This document shows, piece by piece, positions 37,285-46,897 of a DNA stretch of 64,000 nucleotides (positions within the stretch are counted from its first letter, which is position 1; each line of letters opens with the position of its first letter). The translations under genes were made by a program, and so were the position numbers. The notes under the pieces were generated by a model. It worked only from the letters and a program-made list of their open reading frames with translations, ran no database searches and was not told the origin of the DNA. Source of the DNA: Tritonibacter aquimaris (lineage in GTDB: Bacteria; Pseudomonadota; Alphaproteobacteria; Rhodobacterales; Rhodobacteraceae); contig NZ_WIXK01000010.1 in assembly GCF_009617595.1 (NCBI RefSeq), positions 1 to 64,000 on the forward strand, given 5' to 3'.

Positions 37285-37366
37285 TGCCGCTAGAATGCAA
37301 GCGACATCACATGATCAGAAAACGCACCAAACCCAGGAAACCTTTCACGCCGACATTCTAGCGGCA
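37285..37366. repeat. 13-bp perfect inverted repeat
   Basis: TGCCGCTAGAATG (37285-37297) and CATTCTAGCGGCA (37354-37366) are exact complements 56 bases apart, between the riboswitch and the permease relic. It could be a large hairpin, the ends of a tiny mobile element, or paired operator sites. Confidence 0.6.
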
Positions 37367-37385
37367 CACACTCCAGTCCTGTAGC

Positions 37386-37800
37386 CGGAACAGCTGGGTC
37401 TGCAGCATGTGCTGGCGATATTTGCGAACAACGTCACGGTGCTGTTCACCATGACAGGCGTTTTTAAGCTCTTTCGGCCCCGGGTGAATATTTCCTGCTG
37501 ATCCAGATCTGCACGCTGACGGTCGGGGCTGCGACCGTGATCCAGACGGTGGGCGTTGGCCCAATTGACGCGTGATTGCTCGTGTTTCAGGGCAGCCGTT
37601 TGGGCTTCATCCCGGTTCTGGTCTTTATCGGCGATACCATCGGCACGGTCGCAATGTTCGAAATTGCACTGATCTGCGGATTGTTCCAGGTGTTGCTGGA
37701 GGCTATCATATACAAGATCAAACGTTTCTTTCCGCCTTGGTGGCGGACCTGCTCGTCCTGACCGTCGGGCTGTTGCCGGTCAGGCTACGCTGCCTAGGTG
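37386..37800 (+). pseudogene. decayed NCS2-family xanthine/uracil permease
   Basis: Plus-strand fragments in successive frames match the NCS2 order: EQLGLQHVLAIFANNVTV (N-terminal helix), EYFLLIQICTLTVGAATVI and QTVGVGP, FQGSRLGFIPVLVFIGDTIG, FEIALICGLFQVLLEAIIYK, and after a frame change near 37735 LVADLLVLTVGLLPV. An in-frame stop after GPIDA, the frameshift and the missing second half show that it is dead. Active relatives import xanthine, uric acid or uracil with protons. Confidence 0.7.
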
Positions 37801-37919
37801 AGCACGTCGCGCCGTCGGTATTGGCTGAGGTCAGTTCAGATGAGGCTGCTCAAATTCAGCTCACCAATCCGACAGGGGCAAGCACTACATTTGGTTGATG
37901 ATTTCTTCCTTAAAGGAAG

Positions 37920-37994
37920 TGGTGCCCGGGGGCGGAATCGAACCACCGACACGAGGATTTTCAATCCACTGCTCTACCCCTGAGCTACCCGGGC
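37920..37994 (-). tRNA. tRNA-Phe (GAA)
   Basis: Cloverleaf on the minus strand. The acceptor GCCCGGG pairs with CCCGGGC, the anticodon loop ATTGAAAA has anticodon GAA and the T arm is GGTTCGATTCC. The discriminator is A and CCA is encoded. It closes the conserved housekeeping block, downstream of yacG. Confidence 0.95.
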
Positions 37995-38074
37995 ACGGGT
38001 TCGGCTTATCGCCTTGGGTGGAGGCGTTCTATGCTGTCCGCTGGGTGGTGTCCAGAGGCTTTTTGCGGGTTTTT

Positions 38075-38260
38075 TCAATTTTGTTTGTCAAAACTCTTCT
38101 CCACCTCAAACCCGTCGAATTCATCCCCATCAGGAGCCTCTGCGGCCGGTACCGCATACGCTCCTGTCATCCAGCGACCCAGGTCGATATCTGCGCATCG
38201 CTTTGAACAGAAAGGGCGAAATGCTGGCTGGGTATTTTCACTGCAGATTGGGCAGCTCAT
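38075..38260 (-). CDS. yacG: YacG, small zinc protein (DNA gyrase inhibitor family)
   Basis: 61 residues. Zinc ligands come as CPIC near the N-terminus and PFCSKRCADIDLGRW later, the YacG signature. The acidic C-terminal tail is also typical. Known members bind GyrB and block DNA binding. Its ATG overlaps the stop of the RNase gene (ATGA), so the two are translationally coupled. Confidence 0.9.
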   Translation of the reverse strand: MSCPICSENTQPAFRPFCSKRCADIDLGRWMTGAYAVPAAEAPDGDEFDGFEVEKSFDKQN

Positions 38261-39279
38261 CTTGAAACATCCATCAGTGCAACACGGCCGCGTTTGCGTT
38301 GCAGTTCGAAATGGCCAAGATTGGTCCAGCCCAGCATGATGGTTTCTTCGCTGTCAGATCTCAACGCAGCCCGCAGACTGCTTTCAAACATGCGGCGGTC
38401 TTTCTTGGGCATCGGAGCCAGATCAAGCACGATCTGCCCGCCAAGTCCGCGCACACGCAGGATTCGCGGCAATGCTTTGGCGCAAGCGATGTTTGCTTTG
38501 ACGCCCGCAGCCAGCGAAGTGTCCTGCCCCGTGTTCACATCCACGGCCACAAAGGCGCGAGTTGGCTCCACAAACAGGAAAGCACCACCAGTCAAAGGTT
38601 CTTTGATTGTGCGCGCGATATCCAATGCATCCAGCACGCCGTGACGTTCAAACCCATCCGCATCCTGTTCGATACTGGCGGGTTCAGCCCAATCGCGCCA
38701 AGCCAACAGGTGAGGCGCGTCCCCTTCTGAGAGCACCTCGGGGCTGTCTCCGCTGTCATCCATAACTTGCTGCGCGAGATCGCACATCGCAGCGATATCT
38801 TCGGCGATGTCATCAGGCTCCGCTCCCGCACAAACGGAACGCAATATCAGCCCGTAAGGCAGATCCCCCATCGTTTCATGGGCGACTTCAAGCAGGCGAT
38901 CGCGTTCGTCATCATCGCGAATGCTGCGAGAGATATTCAGGCCCGGCGCATCGGGTGTGACAATGGCATAGCGGCTTTTAAACAGCAGCTTCTGCGTGAC
39001 TGGAATTGCTTTTCCGGGTTCGGCGTAACCTGTGACCTGCACAAGCAGCATCTGCCCAGGCGACAGACCCTTAACCTGGCGCAAAAACGCCGGTCCATCC
39101 GGAGTGGTCAGGAACATGCCGCCCTGACCTTTGACCGGACGATCAGCACGGGCGCGGTAGATTGTGCCCGGTGCAGGGGCCTCTCCCTCAACCAAGAAGT
39201 CTTCGAGGACCCCATCAACCATAAGAGCCGCAGCCTCGCGGTCACCCAGATGGTCCAGAATAATCATACGCCCCTTCAT
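38257..39279 (-). CDS. ribonuclease E/G family protein (RNase G-like)
   Basis: 340 residues, shorter than E. coli RNase G (about 490), but the RNase E/G catalytic core is visible. Key segments are [25 protein letters not shown] with the metal-binding aspartate, and [19 protein letters not shown]. The S1-like N-terminus is reduced and there is no zinc-link CPxC motif. Short versions between maf and yacG are usual in Rhodobacterales. It probably cleaves single-stranded RNA in rRNA or mRNA processing. Confidence 0.8.
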   Translation of the reverse strand: MKGRMIILDHLGDREAAALMVDGVLEDFLVEGEAPAPGTIYRARADRPVKGQGGMFLTTPDGPAFLRQVKGLSPGQMLLVQVTGYAEPGKAIPVTQKLLFKSRYAIVTPDAPGLNISRSIRDDDERDRLLEVAHETMGDLPYGLILRSVCAGAEPDDIAEDIAAMCDLAQQVMDDSGDSPEVLSEGDAPHLLAWRDWAEPASIEQDADGFERHGVLDALDIARTIKEPLTGGAFLFVEPTRAFVAVDVNTGQDTSLAAGVKANIACAKALPRILRVRGLGGQIVLDLAPMPKKDRRMFESSLRAALRSDSEETIMLGWTNLGHFELQRKRGRVALMDVSR

Positions 39280-39860
39280 TGTGCGGCCTCCTGCTGAAAG
39301 ATTGGCACGCCAGCTGCGCGCAACAAATTGGCGGTCTCTGCCAGGGGGAGACCAACGATTCCGGTAAACGAGCCGCTAATCCATGGAATGAACGCGCTCG
39401 CAGGCCCCTGAATTGCATAGGCGCCCGCTTTGCCATCCCAGTCATTGCTCGCGAGATAGACGTTCAGTTCTTCGTCGGACAAGCGCTTCATCTTTACTTG
39501 GCTGACCACATCACAGTCCCAGATCTGATCGCCCTTACGTACAGCAACCGCAGTGATCACCCGATGCCGCCGCCCCGATAGCGCCAGAAGAAATTCAGCC
39601 GCCTCGCCCGCATCACGGGGTTTTCCCAGAATGCGACGGCCAAGCGCAACGGTGGTATCGGCACACAGCACAACATCTTCCGCACGTGCCTCAACCGCTT
39701 CCACTTTGGCGCGGGTCACGCGGCGGCAATAAGGGCGTGGCTGTTCATTCTTGAGCGGGCTTTCATCCACATCTGGCGGGCGCACCGAAGAAGGCTCAAC
39801 CCCCAACTGGCGCAACAGTTCCAGCCGACGCGGGCTGCCCGATCCAAGAATGAACGCCAT
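39276..39860 (-). CDS. Maf-family nucleotide pyrophosphatase
   Basis: 194 residues. Maf signatures are the N-terminal [17 protein letters not shown], then [10 protein letters not shown] with the catalytic aspartate and [13 protein letters not shown], then [30 protein letters not shown]. Such enzymes hydrolyse non-canonical or canonical NTPs to NMPs. Its stop overlaps the RNase gene start as ATGA, within the infA-maf-RNase-yacG unit. Confidence 0.9.
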   Translation of the reverse strand: MAFILGSGSPRRLELLRQLGVEPSSVRPPDVDESPLKNEQPRPYCRRVTRAKVEAVEARAEDVVLCADTTVALGRRILGKPRDAGEAAEFLLALSGRRHRVITAVAVRKGDQIWDCDVVSQVKMKRLSDEELNVYLASNDWDGKAGAYAIQGPASAFIPWISGSFTGIVGLPLAETANLLRAAGVPIFQQEAAQ

Positions 39861-39918
39861 ATCGTTCCCTTCGCAACTCTATTTGAAACGGTGATACGCG
39901 GCCCCACCAAAAAACAAA

Positions 39919-39938
39919 AGCCCGGCATTGGCCGGGCT
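39919..39938 (-). terminator. terminator after infA
   Basis: AGCCCGGC pairs with GCCGGGCT over ATTG. On the minus strand TTTGTTTTTTGG follows. Confidence 0.85.
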
Positions 39939-39960
39939 CTGTGATGGGTGCGGATCGCGC

Positions 39961-40179
39961 TTACTTGAAGCGGTAGTTGATCCGACCTTTTGTCAGGTCA
40001 TAGGGGGTCATTTCCACCTGAACCCGGTCGCCAGCCAGAACGCGGATGCGGTTTTTGCGCATTTTACCTGCCGTATGTGCGATGATCTCATGGCCGTTTT
40101 CCAGCTCGACCCGAAACGTCGCATTCGGCAGGAGTTCCTTTACGACACCGGGAAATTCGAGCGTATCTTCCTTGGCCAT
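39961..40179 (-). CDS. infA: translation initiation factor IF-1
   Basis: 72 residues starting [20 protein letters not shown] after GGAGAGACC; ten extra open codons upstream are not used. The S1/OB fold carries [41 protein letters not shown], the full IF-1 pattern. It binds the 30S A site during initiation. Confidence 0.97.
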   Translation of the reverse strand: MAKEDTLEFPGVVKELLPNATFRVELENGHEIIAHTAGKMRKNRIRVLAGDRVQVEMTPYDLTKGRINYRFK

Positions 40180-40396
40180 GGTCTCTCCTTTACACAACTT
40201 CCCACACAATTCGTGGGACGTGCGCTTAAATGAGGGCTTTTTGCCTTTTTTTCAAGGGCGCATTCAGGCTAAGCGACGACTTTGTCACATAAACCACTGC
40301 ATCTCGTCGCGAATCCAAGCCCAAGCTGAGCGTTTTTTTTCGCAACTTGCGAATCGCACAAGTGCGTGGGCGTCTACGCCAGCCATGTGCAATATT

Positions 40397-40855
40397 TCAG
40401 GAAACGGAAAGAGGTTCGCCCCAACGCGCCTTCAGGCGTTCAATGATCTGGTCGCGTGATTGGCGATACATACTAAGTTTGGCCTCACGTGTTTCACCCA
40501 TACCCGTCGGATCCATGATGGGCCAATACTCCACATCGAGGTGAAAAAAACGGGTCAATTCCAGGGCACGACGCTGACTTGCTGGAGACAGGGCAATGAC
40601 AAGATCAAAAGATGACAAGTCATCACCCCATTGCTCCATTTCATCAAAGGATCGCGAGCGATGGCGACTCAGTTCCACGTCCATCTCTTGGCAAACCGCG
40701 ATGGAGAAACCGTCGATCTCCATATCGTTTTTCACACCAACAGACTGCACATAGGTGCCTGCGCCGTAAAAACGCTTCATGATCCCTTCGGCCATCGGGG
40801 ACCGGACCGCGTTGTGGTCACAACAAAACAGGACCGACTGCGGTAACTTATCCAA
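40397..40855 (-). CDS. low-molecular-weight protein tyrosine phosphatase-like protein
   Basis: About 152 residues. The phosphate loop CDHNAVRSPMAEG (C-x5-R) is close to the N-terminus and the acid-loop aspartate lies in WPIMDPTGMG. I choose the TTG at 40855 because GGAG sits 7 bases upstream and the UPF0262 stop is two bases away; no ATG fits the conserved N-terminus. It may dephosphorylate tyrosine or be an arsenate reductase relative, but its downstream sequence is closer to the phosphatase-like proteins of the conserved hisD-infA block. Confidence 0.75.
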   Translation of the reverse strand: MDKLPQSVLFCCDHNAVRSPMAEGIMKRFYGAGTYVQSVGVKNDMEIDGFSIAVCQEMDVELSRHRSRSFDEMEQWGDDLSSFDLVIALSPASQRRALELTRFFHLDVEYWPIMDPTGMGETREAKLSMYRQSRDQIIERLKARWGEPLSVS

Positions 40856-40857
40856 AA

Positions 40858-41337
40858 TTAAGCTCCAAAATGCAGAACACAAATAAGCGTGAACAGGCGG
40901 CGGGCAGTATCGGTATCGATCTCAGCCTTCCCATCCAGTCGTTCCTGCAACACGCGACTGCCTTCATTGTGGATGCCCCGACGCGCCATGTCGATGGTTT
41001 CGATCTGGCTCGGCGGCAAATTTTTCACAGCGTTAAAATAGCTTTCGCAGATCTGGTAGTAATCCTTCACCACCTGCCGAAACGGCGAAAGCGACAGGTG
41101 AAACTCAGCCGCGGGTTCGCCAGCCTCGTTGTTCACATCAAACACCAGGCGCTTGTCACGAATGGCAAGCCCAAGCCGATAGGGGCCATCGACGTTTTCA
41201 CGCCCTTCCCGTTCCGGCAGCACAAAGCTGTTCTCTTCGATCAGATCGAAGATCGCCACTTTGCGCTCCTGCGCGATTTCAGGTGTCGGCGCAGGCAGAT
41301 TGCGGTCGTCCAGTTCAATTTGACTAATGTAGCTCAT
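40858..41337 (-). CDS. UPF0262 family protein
   Basis: 159 residues. I recognise the family from the ISQIELDDRNLPAPTPEIAQERKVAIFDL start, the LPEREGRENVDGPYRLGLAI middle and the DMARRGIHNEGSRVLQERL tail. Function is unknown. It always lies next to the phosphatase-like gene and hisD in Rhodobacterales, and its stop is two bases from the next start, suggesting coupling. Confidence 0.85.
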   Translation of the reverse strand: MSYISQIELDDRNLPAPTPEIAQERKVAIFDLIEENSFVLPEREGRENVDGPYRLGLAIRDKRLVFDVNNEAGEPAAEFHLSLSPFRQVVKDYYQICESYFNAVKNLPPSQIETIDMARRGIHNEGSRVLQERLDGKAEIDTDTARRLFTLICVLHFGA

Positions 41338-41460
41338 TTTGTGGACCTCATCACATGATGGACCTTAACACGGCGGTCACTGATCATTGGTAGATACATC
41401 ATGCTGCAGCGCAGCACAATCCACCCTAGGTGTTAGAACGGGTGGCACGCTGTGATCAAC

Positions 41461-42762
41461 TTATTCGTTCAACGCATCCAATCGCGCCCGTACCGACAAG
41501 CCATGCGCCTCAAGGCTTTCACTGATCGCCAGGGATTCGGCCGCAGGCCCGATGGCTTTCAGCGCCGCAGGAGTCATTTGGCTCAACGTGGTGCGCTTGA
41601 GGAAATCCATCACCGACAACCCGGAAGAGAAACGCGCGGAACGCGCGGTGGGCAACACGTGGTTTGGACCACCAACATAATCCCCAATGGCTTCGGGCGT
41701 ATATTGGCCAAGGAAGATCGCACCAGCATGTACGGTTTTTTCGCTAAGCGCCACGGGATCTGCCACGCAGAGTTCCAAGTGTTCAGGCGCGATCCGATTC
41801 GACAGGGCCGCCGCTTCATCCAGATCACGCACCGTTACAACTGCACCATAATCGCGCCAGCTTTTACCTGCGATTTCACGGCGTTCCAGTGTTTCCAAAC
41901 GCTTTTCGACCGCATCTGCAACCGCACGACCAAAGTCAGCATCATCGGTAATCAGGATGGATTGCGCACTTTCGTCGTGTTCAGCTTGGCTCAACAGATC
42001 CAGGGCGATCCAATCTGGGGTATTGTCTTTGTCAGCAATTACCAGAATTTCAGAAGGCCCGGCGATCATATCGATGCCAACTTTACCAAACACACGCCGT
42101 TTGGCGGCTGCAACAAAGGCGTTGCCGGGGCCGGTGATCTTATCCACCGCAGGAATGCTCTCGGTGCCATAGGCCAGGGCTGCCACGGCTTGCGCACCAC
42201 CAACCCGATAGATTTCATCCACCCCCGAAAGCCTGGCAGCGAACAACACCAATGGGTTCACCTGCATATCAGGCGTAGGCACGGTGATCGCAAGCCGTTC
42301 AACTCCCGCGACCTTGGCGGGGATTGCATTCATCAAAACCGATGAGGGATAGGTGGCCAGCCCGCCAGGCACATAAAGGCCGGCAGCAGACACAGCAGAC
42401 CAGCGCCAGCCCAAAGTTGCCCCTGCCGCATCGGTCCATTGATCATCTGCAGGCATCTGGCGTTCGTGATATGCGCGGATGCGTTCTGCTGCGAGCTCCA
42501 GCGCCGCGCGATCCTTGTCTGAAACCTCAGCAATCGCCGCATCGATTTCGTCCGCGCTGAACCGCAATTGATCCGCCGTTAGTGTGACCCGGTCAAAACG
42601 ATTGGTCAGTTCCACAACAGCTTCATCGCCGCGCGCGCGCACATCCGCAATAATGGCTGCAACAGTTGCATCCACATCCGGGCTATCCTCACGCTTTGCA
42701 CCCAACAAAGCCGTGAACTGCGTTTCGAAATCGACGTCAGATGAATTCAGAAAAACGGGCAT
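41461..42762 (-). CDS. hisD: histidinol dehydrogenase
   Basis: 433 residues, preceded by AAAGGAGATCCAGC. Motifs include VPGGLATYPSSVLMNAIPAKVAGV, GPGNAFVAAAKRRVFGKVGIDMIAGPSEI and ILIADKDNTPDWIALDLLSQAEHDE, with zinc ligands including the AEHD histidine and the late HVLPT segment. It performs the two NAD-dependent oxidations of L-histidinol to L-histidine. No other his genes are in the window. Confidence 0.96.
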   Translation of the reverse strand: MPVFLNSSDVDFETQFTALLGAKREDSPDVDATVAAIIADVRARGDEAVVELTNRFDRVTLTADQLRFSADEIDAAIAEVSDKDRAALELAAERIRAYHERQMPADDQWTDAAGATLGWRWSAVSAAGLYVPGGLATYPSSVLMNAIPAKVAGVERLAITVPTPDMQVNPLVLFAARLSGVDEIYRVGGAQAVAALAYGTESIPAVDKITGPGNAFVAAAKRRVFGKVGIDMIAGPSEILVIADKDNTPDWIALDLLSQAEHDESAQSILITDDADFGRAVADAVEKRLETLERREIAGKSWRDYGAVVTVRDLDEAAALSNRIAPEHLELCVADPVALSEKTVHAGAIFLGQYTPEAIGDYVGGPNHVLPTARSARFSSGLSVMDFLKRTTLSQMTPAALKAIGPAAESLAISESLEAHGLSVRARLDALNE

Positions 42763-42830
42763 GCTGGATCTCCTTTGATGCTGCCATACCTGTCAGCGAC
42801 AAAAGGCTCAAGGTATGGCAGAAACGCGTG

Positions 42831-43310
42831 TTATGCGTTGTCGTGTTGCGGCATCTGCCCCGATGGAGCCTTGTAGGGGCGCGTCACATCTTTCAGCGAG
42901 ACTTCCAACGCTTCGACATGAAGTCGCAGCACGCCATCCCCCGCAAAGGTAAGCAGCAAGAAGCCTTCGCCATCGGCCCCTGCTTCAAAGTTCACCGAAA
43001 GCAGCGAAAGAATCAGATCCTTGTCTGATCGATCCACCCCCTGCGACGCCACGCCCAGCACGTTGTCGACGGCCAGAATTGACCGCACCCGTTCAAAGGC
43101 ACGGCCGCGACGTTCGGCTGCGGTCTGATCTTCCCAGCGAAACCGATTCAACAAGATCACAAAACGCCGCTCTTTGGCGCGCCAGGACATTTCCGTAATC
43201 GGAAACACCGCGTCCTGCACCAAAGATGAGATCACATTCAGATCCTCAGCATCTACGGCACCTATGTTCAGCGGCGCTTCACGGCCGTCTTCAAAACTGG
43301 CGTCGCTCAT
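42831..43310 (-). CDS. DUF2948 family protein
   Basis: 159 residues. Recognised by [22 protein letters not shown], the [14 protein letters not shown] segment and [18 protein letters not shown] at the end. Conserved in alphaproteobacteria, function unknown. It overlaps murA by four bases (ATGA) and precedes hisD, so it is part of the same transcript. Confidence 0.85.
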   Translation of the reverse strand: MSDASFEDGREAPLNIGAVDAEDLNVISSLVQDAVFPITEMSWRAKERRFVILLNRFRWEDQTAAERRGRAFERVRSILAVDNVLGVASQGVDRSDKDLILSLLSVNFEAGADGEGFLLLTFAGDGVLRLHVEALEVSLKDVTRPYKAPSGQMPQHDNA

Positions 43311-44581
43311 CCGTCCCCCTTGATCCGTTCGATCTTTGCGCCAACCCCGGACAATTTGCGCACCACGTGCTCATATCCGCGATCCAGATGATACACCCGG
43401 CTGACTGTGGTTTCCCCTTCGGCTGCGAGACCCGCAAGAATCAGCGAAACAGACGCGCGCAGATCCGTTGCCATCACCGGCGCGCCCTTAAGCTTTTCGG
43501 TCCCGGTCACTTTAGCCGTGCCACCGGAGACATCAATATTTGCCCCCATGCGTATCAATTCTGGCGCATGCATAAAGCGATTCTCAAAGATTTTTTCTTC
43601 CAGCACGCTCGTACCTTCGGCGGTACACAGCAGCGCCATCATCTGGGCCTGCAGGTCGGTCGGGAAGCCGGGGAACGGCTCGGTCGTAACATCCACGGCA
43701 CGTACACGCCCATTGTTGCGGGCTACACGCAATCCGTTCTCGGTGTCTTCAACTGTCACGCCTGCTTCTTCGAGCTTTTCAACAAAGGCCCCAATAAGCG
43801 ACCGTCGCCCACCCAGAAGCTCAACTTCACCGCCACAGATCGCGGGTGCCAGCATATAAGTGCCCAGCTCGATGCGGTCGGTGACAACAGGGTGTGTCGC
43901 GCCATTCAGGCGATCAACCCCCTCAATCAGGATCGTATCGCTACCCTCGCCTTCAATATGAGCACCCATTTTGCGCAGGCATTCAACGAGGTCGACAATC
44001 TCTGGCTCGCGGGCCGCGTTCTTAATCGTAGTCGTGCCCTTGGCAAGAACCGCTGCCAGCAGCGCATTTTCCGTAGCCCCAACAGAGACAAAAGGAAATT
44101 CAATCACCCCACCCTTAAGGCGCCCACCCGGCGCTTTGGCGTGCACATAGCCTTCTTTCAGCTCAAGTTCCGCACCCAACGCTTCAAGCGCCTTGAGGTG
44201 CAGATCAACCGGACGCGCGCCAATGGCACAGCCACCGGGCAAGGACACCACAGCGTGCCCGTCACGCGCAAGCATCGGCCCCAACACCAGAATAGACGCG
44301 CGCATTTTGCGCACGATGTCATATTCAGCCACATGGTTGTTGATATCGTGGCTCGACATCGCCAGCACTTTACCATCCTGCAGCGCCGAGACCTCCGCGC
44401 CAAGCGACTGCAACAAAACGGTCATGGTGCGAATGTCGCTCAGCCGGGGCGCATTGGTCAGTGTCAACGGCTCTTCGGTGAGCAAAGTTGCAGGCATCAA
44501 CGTCAGACAGGCGTTTTTTGCGCCTGCGATTGCGATCTGGCCATTCAGCGGGCCATTACCTGTTACAAGAATCGAATCCAT
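43307..44581 (-). CDS. murA: UDP-N-acetylglucosamine 1-carboxyvinyltransferase
   Basis: 424 residues. The N-terminal KNACL segment ([15 protein letters not shown]), the catalytic cysteine in [14 protein letters not shown] and the sugar-binding [19 protein letters not shown] are all typical. It adds enolpyruvate to UDP-GlcNAc, the first committed step of peptidoglycan synthesis. It keeps the cysteine that fosfomycin alkylates. It starts the DUF2948-hisD transcript. Confidence 0.96.
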   Translation of the reverse strand: MDSILVTGNGPLNGQIAIAGAKNACLTLMPATLLTEEPLTLTNAPRLSDIRTMTVLLQSLGAEVSALQDGKVLAMSSHDINNHVAEYDIVRKMRASILVLGPMLARDGHAVVSLPGGCAIGARPVDLHLKALEALGAELELKEGYVHAKAPGGRLKGGVIEFPFVSVGATENALLAAVLAKGTTTIKNAAREPEIVDLVECLRKMGAHIEGEGSDTILIEGVDRLNGATHPVVTDRIELGTYMLAPAICGGEVELLGGRRSLIGAFVEKLEEAGVTVEDTENGLRVARNNGRVRAVDVTTEPFPGFPTDLQAQMMALLCTAEGTSVLEEKIFENRFMHAPELIRMGANIDVSGGTAKVTGTEKLKGAPVMATDLRASVSLILAGLAAEGETTVSRVYHLDRGYEHVVRKLSGVGAKIERIKGDG

Positions 44582-44587
44582 AATTAA

Positions 44588-44743
44588 CTACCCTTCAGAA
44601 TTGCCTGTTGAATCATCTTTTTTAGCGACCCGCGCCTTCGCCTGAGCCTTGCGTCGCGCCATATTCGCCTTTAGCGCCGCCTTCAATCGGTCTTCGCGCT
44701 GGGTCGCCGCGTCTTGTTTTTTTGGTGTTTTTGGATCTGCCAT
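44588..44743 (-). CDS. small basic protein, unknown function
   Basis: 51 residues starting MADPKTPKKQDAATQREDRL and continuing with alternating Lys, Arg and Ala (LKAALKANMARRKAQAKARV). The composition suggests a single charged helix. It lies six bases before murA on the same strand, where short proteins of this kind are regularly found in Rhodobacterales. Confidence 0.6.
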   Translation of the reverse strand: MADPKTPKKQDAATQREDRLKAALKANMARRKAQAKARVAKKDDSTGNSEG

Positions 44744-44828
44744 AAAACTTCTGTATCGGAATGCGAAAAAACCGTCCAGATTGCTCTTGCACCCGAAATC
44801 ATTTCTGCATAAAAGCCCCTTCACCGGC

Positions 44829-44903
<75 letters not shown>

Positions 44904-45094
44904 GTAAAATCCCGAATAGATGTAGTGATAACATAGACTTGGGCGTCGCCTCCCCCTGGTCGATCGAGCTCGGCATGTTCTGAAGATCGCACACAGGTCA
45001 AACGCGAATTCGCGCACCCTAGCCATTCCCATAAAGTCCACCACTGACCGCTCACGATTAGGGGCAAACATTGGTTTCGGCTTTGCGTTAAATC

Positions 45095-45964
45095 TCAGAA
45101 CTTTCGGAACAATTTCGTCAGATCAAACAGATCGTCTAGCCGTTCATATCGGGTCCGAGTTTCATCCCAGCTTTTTTCTTGTGTGGCCGCAATCATCGCT
45201 TCCAGCAACATCATGGTGGAAATATTGGAATCCCACGCCGAGGGAATCTCAACCCAGCAATTGAACTTCTGATCCGCAACCTCACCAATGGGGCTGCCCC
45301 ATTGATCGGTCAGCAGGATCACATAGATACCTCGTTCGCGCGCAAGCTCAGCCAACCTTTGCAAATTGGTTTCATATCGGCGCACATCAAACATAAGCAA
45401 AGTATCGCCTTCCACCATATCCAGCACATAGTGTGGCCAAGTCGCCGATGACGATGTCATATGCGTCACTCTTTGGCGCACCGCTTGAAAATGGGTAAAG
45501 GCATAATCAGCCAAAGCACGCGTGATACGACCACCAACAACATAAAGACGCCCCTTGGTGTCGGCCAGATGCTCAACCGCCTGATCAAACGCTTCGGTAT
45601 CCAGATTAGAAAGCGTCTGCCCAAGATTGTTGGTCACAGCCTCAGAAAACCGATTGAGCATATGGCCCTCTGGCACCTCAGAGATCCAATTATCGCGACG
45701 TTGTGTAGGGCCAGAAACCTTGGCCTCCAGCTCTTCGCGCAGGGCCTGATGAAACTGAGGATATCCTTTAAACCCAAGCTTTTGCACTGTGCGCGCAACG
45801 GTTGGCGTAGATACATCTGCGCTTTGCGCAACGATGGTGATCGATGCCAATCCAGCCACCGGGTAATTGTCCAACAACGCCTGCGCAAACTTGCGCTCGC
45901 TCTGTGTCAACGAAGCGTAATGTTGGCGAATCAATTCGCGCACTGTGGCTGCGGGTTTAGACAC
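45095..45964 (-). CDS. RpiR/MurR-family regulator with SIS domain
   Basis: 289 residues. The N-terminal helix-turn-helix includes LTQSERKFAQALLDNYPVAGLASITIVAQSADVSTPTVARTVQKLGFKGY. From about residue 125 a SIS domain follows (RLYVVGGRITRALADYAFTHFQAV, DTLLMFDVRRYETNLQRLAE). It diverges from the 46.1-53.9 kb operon and is the obvious local regulator. SIS domains usually sense phosphosugars, but the residues here are diverged, so the effector may be something else, perhaps a gamma-glutamyl intermediate. Confidence 0.85.
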   Translation of the reverse strand: MSKPAATVRELIRQHYASLTQSERKFAQALLDNYPVAGLASITIVAQSADVSTPTVARTVQKLGFKGYPQFHQALREELEAKVSGPTQRRDNWISEVPEGHMLNRFSEAVTNNLGQTLSNLDTEAFDQAVEHLADTKGRLYVVGGRITRALADYAFTHFQAVRQRVTHMTSSSATWPHYVLDMVEGDTLLMFDVRRYETNLQRLAELARERGIYVILLTDQWGSPIGEVADQKFNCWVEIPSAWDSNISTMMLLEAMIAATQEKSWDETRTRYERLDDLFDLTKLFRKF

Positions 45965-46041
45965 GGTCAGTTTCCTCTTGGCGCATTTCGCTCAGCTCAG
46001 TGATTATCCATTGAACAGATATTTTCAAAGCCCAACGTTCT

Positions 46042-46090
46042 GAAACAATAATTCTGGAAATATATTGACAGAAATTTCGACCCGTGGAAA
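46042..46090. promoter_or_regulatory. candidate RpiR binding region and promoter
   Basis: In this gap GAAA recurs about every 15 bases (46042, 46057, 46071 and 46087), with GAAATTTC (46071-46078) palindromic and a TTGACA -35-like box at 46065-46070. It lies between the divergent regulator and operon starts. Confidence 0.4.
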
Positions 46091-46120
46091 CATTTATCCA
46101 AACAAACGGGGAGAACAGGC

Positions 46121-46897
46121 ATGCCAGCCGATTCTAACGCGAGCGGCACTGCTGTTGAGATCATCAACCCATTGGGTTCGGGAAATGTCGTTTTGCTGTG
46201 CGAACATGCCAGCAGTCACATTCCAGAGCGCTACAACGGATTGGGACTTGATGACAAAGACACCAAAAGCCACGCTGCTTGGGATCCAGGCGCGCGGGAA
46301 TTGGGCCTTATTTTGGCCAATGAACTTGATGCAGCCTTTGTCTGTAGCTGCGTTTCGCGCTTGGTTTATGATTGCAATCGCCCGCCCAGCGCCAAAAGCG
46401 CAATGCCAGAGAAATCGGAACTGATCGAGATCCCCGGCAATCGCAACCTGTCTGACGCTGCCCGCACCGAGCGGGTTCAAACAGTCTACGTCCCGTTTTG
46501 CACCAAAGTTTCAGACGTCCTTTCCAAACGTGCCGACCCCCCGGTCGCGCTTGTGACCATACACAGCTTCACCCCGGTTTACTTTGGCGCGACGCGTGAG
46601 GTTGAAATTGGGCTACTCCACGACAGCGACAGCCAAATGGTGGATCTGATGCTGGCCAATGCGGCCAATCTGCCTCACCGCTGCATTCAACGAAACGCCC
46701 CCTATGGGCCAGAAGATGGCGTGACCCATTCGCTAAAGCTGCACGGCATTCAAAACGGTCTGCCAAATGTGATGATCGAAGTGCGCAATGACTTACTAAA
46801 GACGCCAAAAGATATCCGCGCCATCGCTGATGAGCTGCTGAGCATGCTGCGCCCAGCTTTGAACGCGCTGTCAGATGGGGAGGCAAAAGATGCCTAG
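46121..46897 (+). CDS. N-formylglutamate amidohydrolase-like hydrolase
   Basis: 258 residues of the N-formylglutamate amidohydrolase superfamily (predicted zinc amidase, HutG-related). Metal and catalytic candidates lie in LLCEHASSHIPERY, SRLVYDCNRPPSA, VTIHSFTP and RNAPYGPEDG. No hut genes for histidine use are nearby. Instead the operon encodes a TRAP transporter, a gamma-glutamyl ligase-like protein and two dehydrogenases. I infer that it removes glutamate from a gamma-glutamyl product; N-formylglutamate itself is the alternative. It is the first gene of the operon. Confidence 0.75.
   Translation: MPADSNASGTAVEIINPLGSGNVVLLCEHASSHIPERYNGLGLDDKDTKSHAAWDPGARELGLILANELDAAFVCSCVSRLVYDCNRPPSAKSAMPEKSELIEIPGNRNLSDAARTERVQTVYVPFCTKVSDVLSKRADPPVALVTIHSFTPVYFGATREVEIGLLHDSDSQMVDLMLANAANLPHRCIQRNAPYGPEDGVTHSLKLHGIQNGLPNVMIEVRNDLLKTPKDIRAIADELLSMLRPALNALSDGEAKDA

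Noticed and set aside
37572-37898. Plus-strand frame of 108 codons near tRNA-Phe as a real gene
   Set aside because: Only its middle makes sense, as the frame-shifted continuation of the decayed NCS2 permease.
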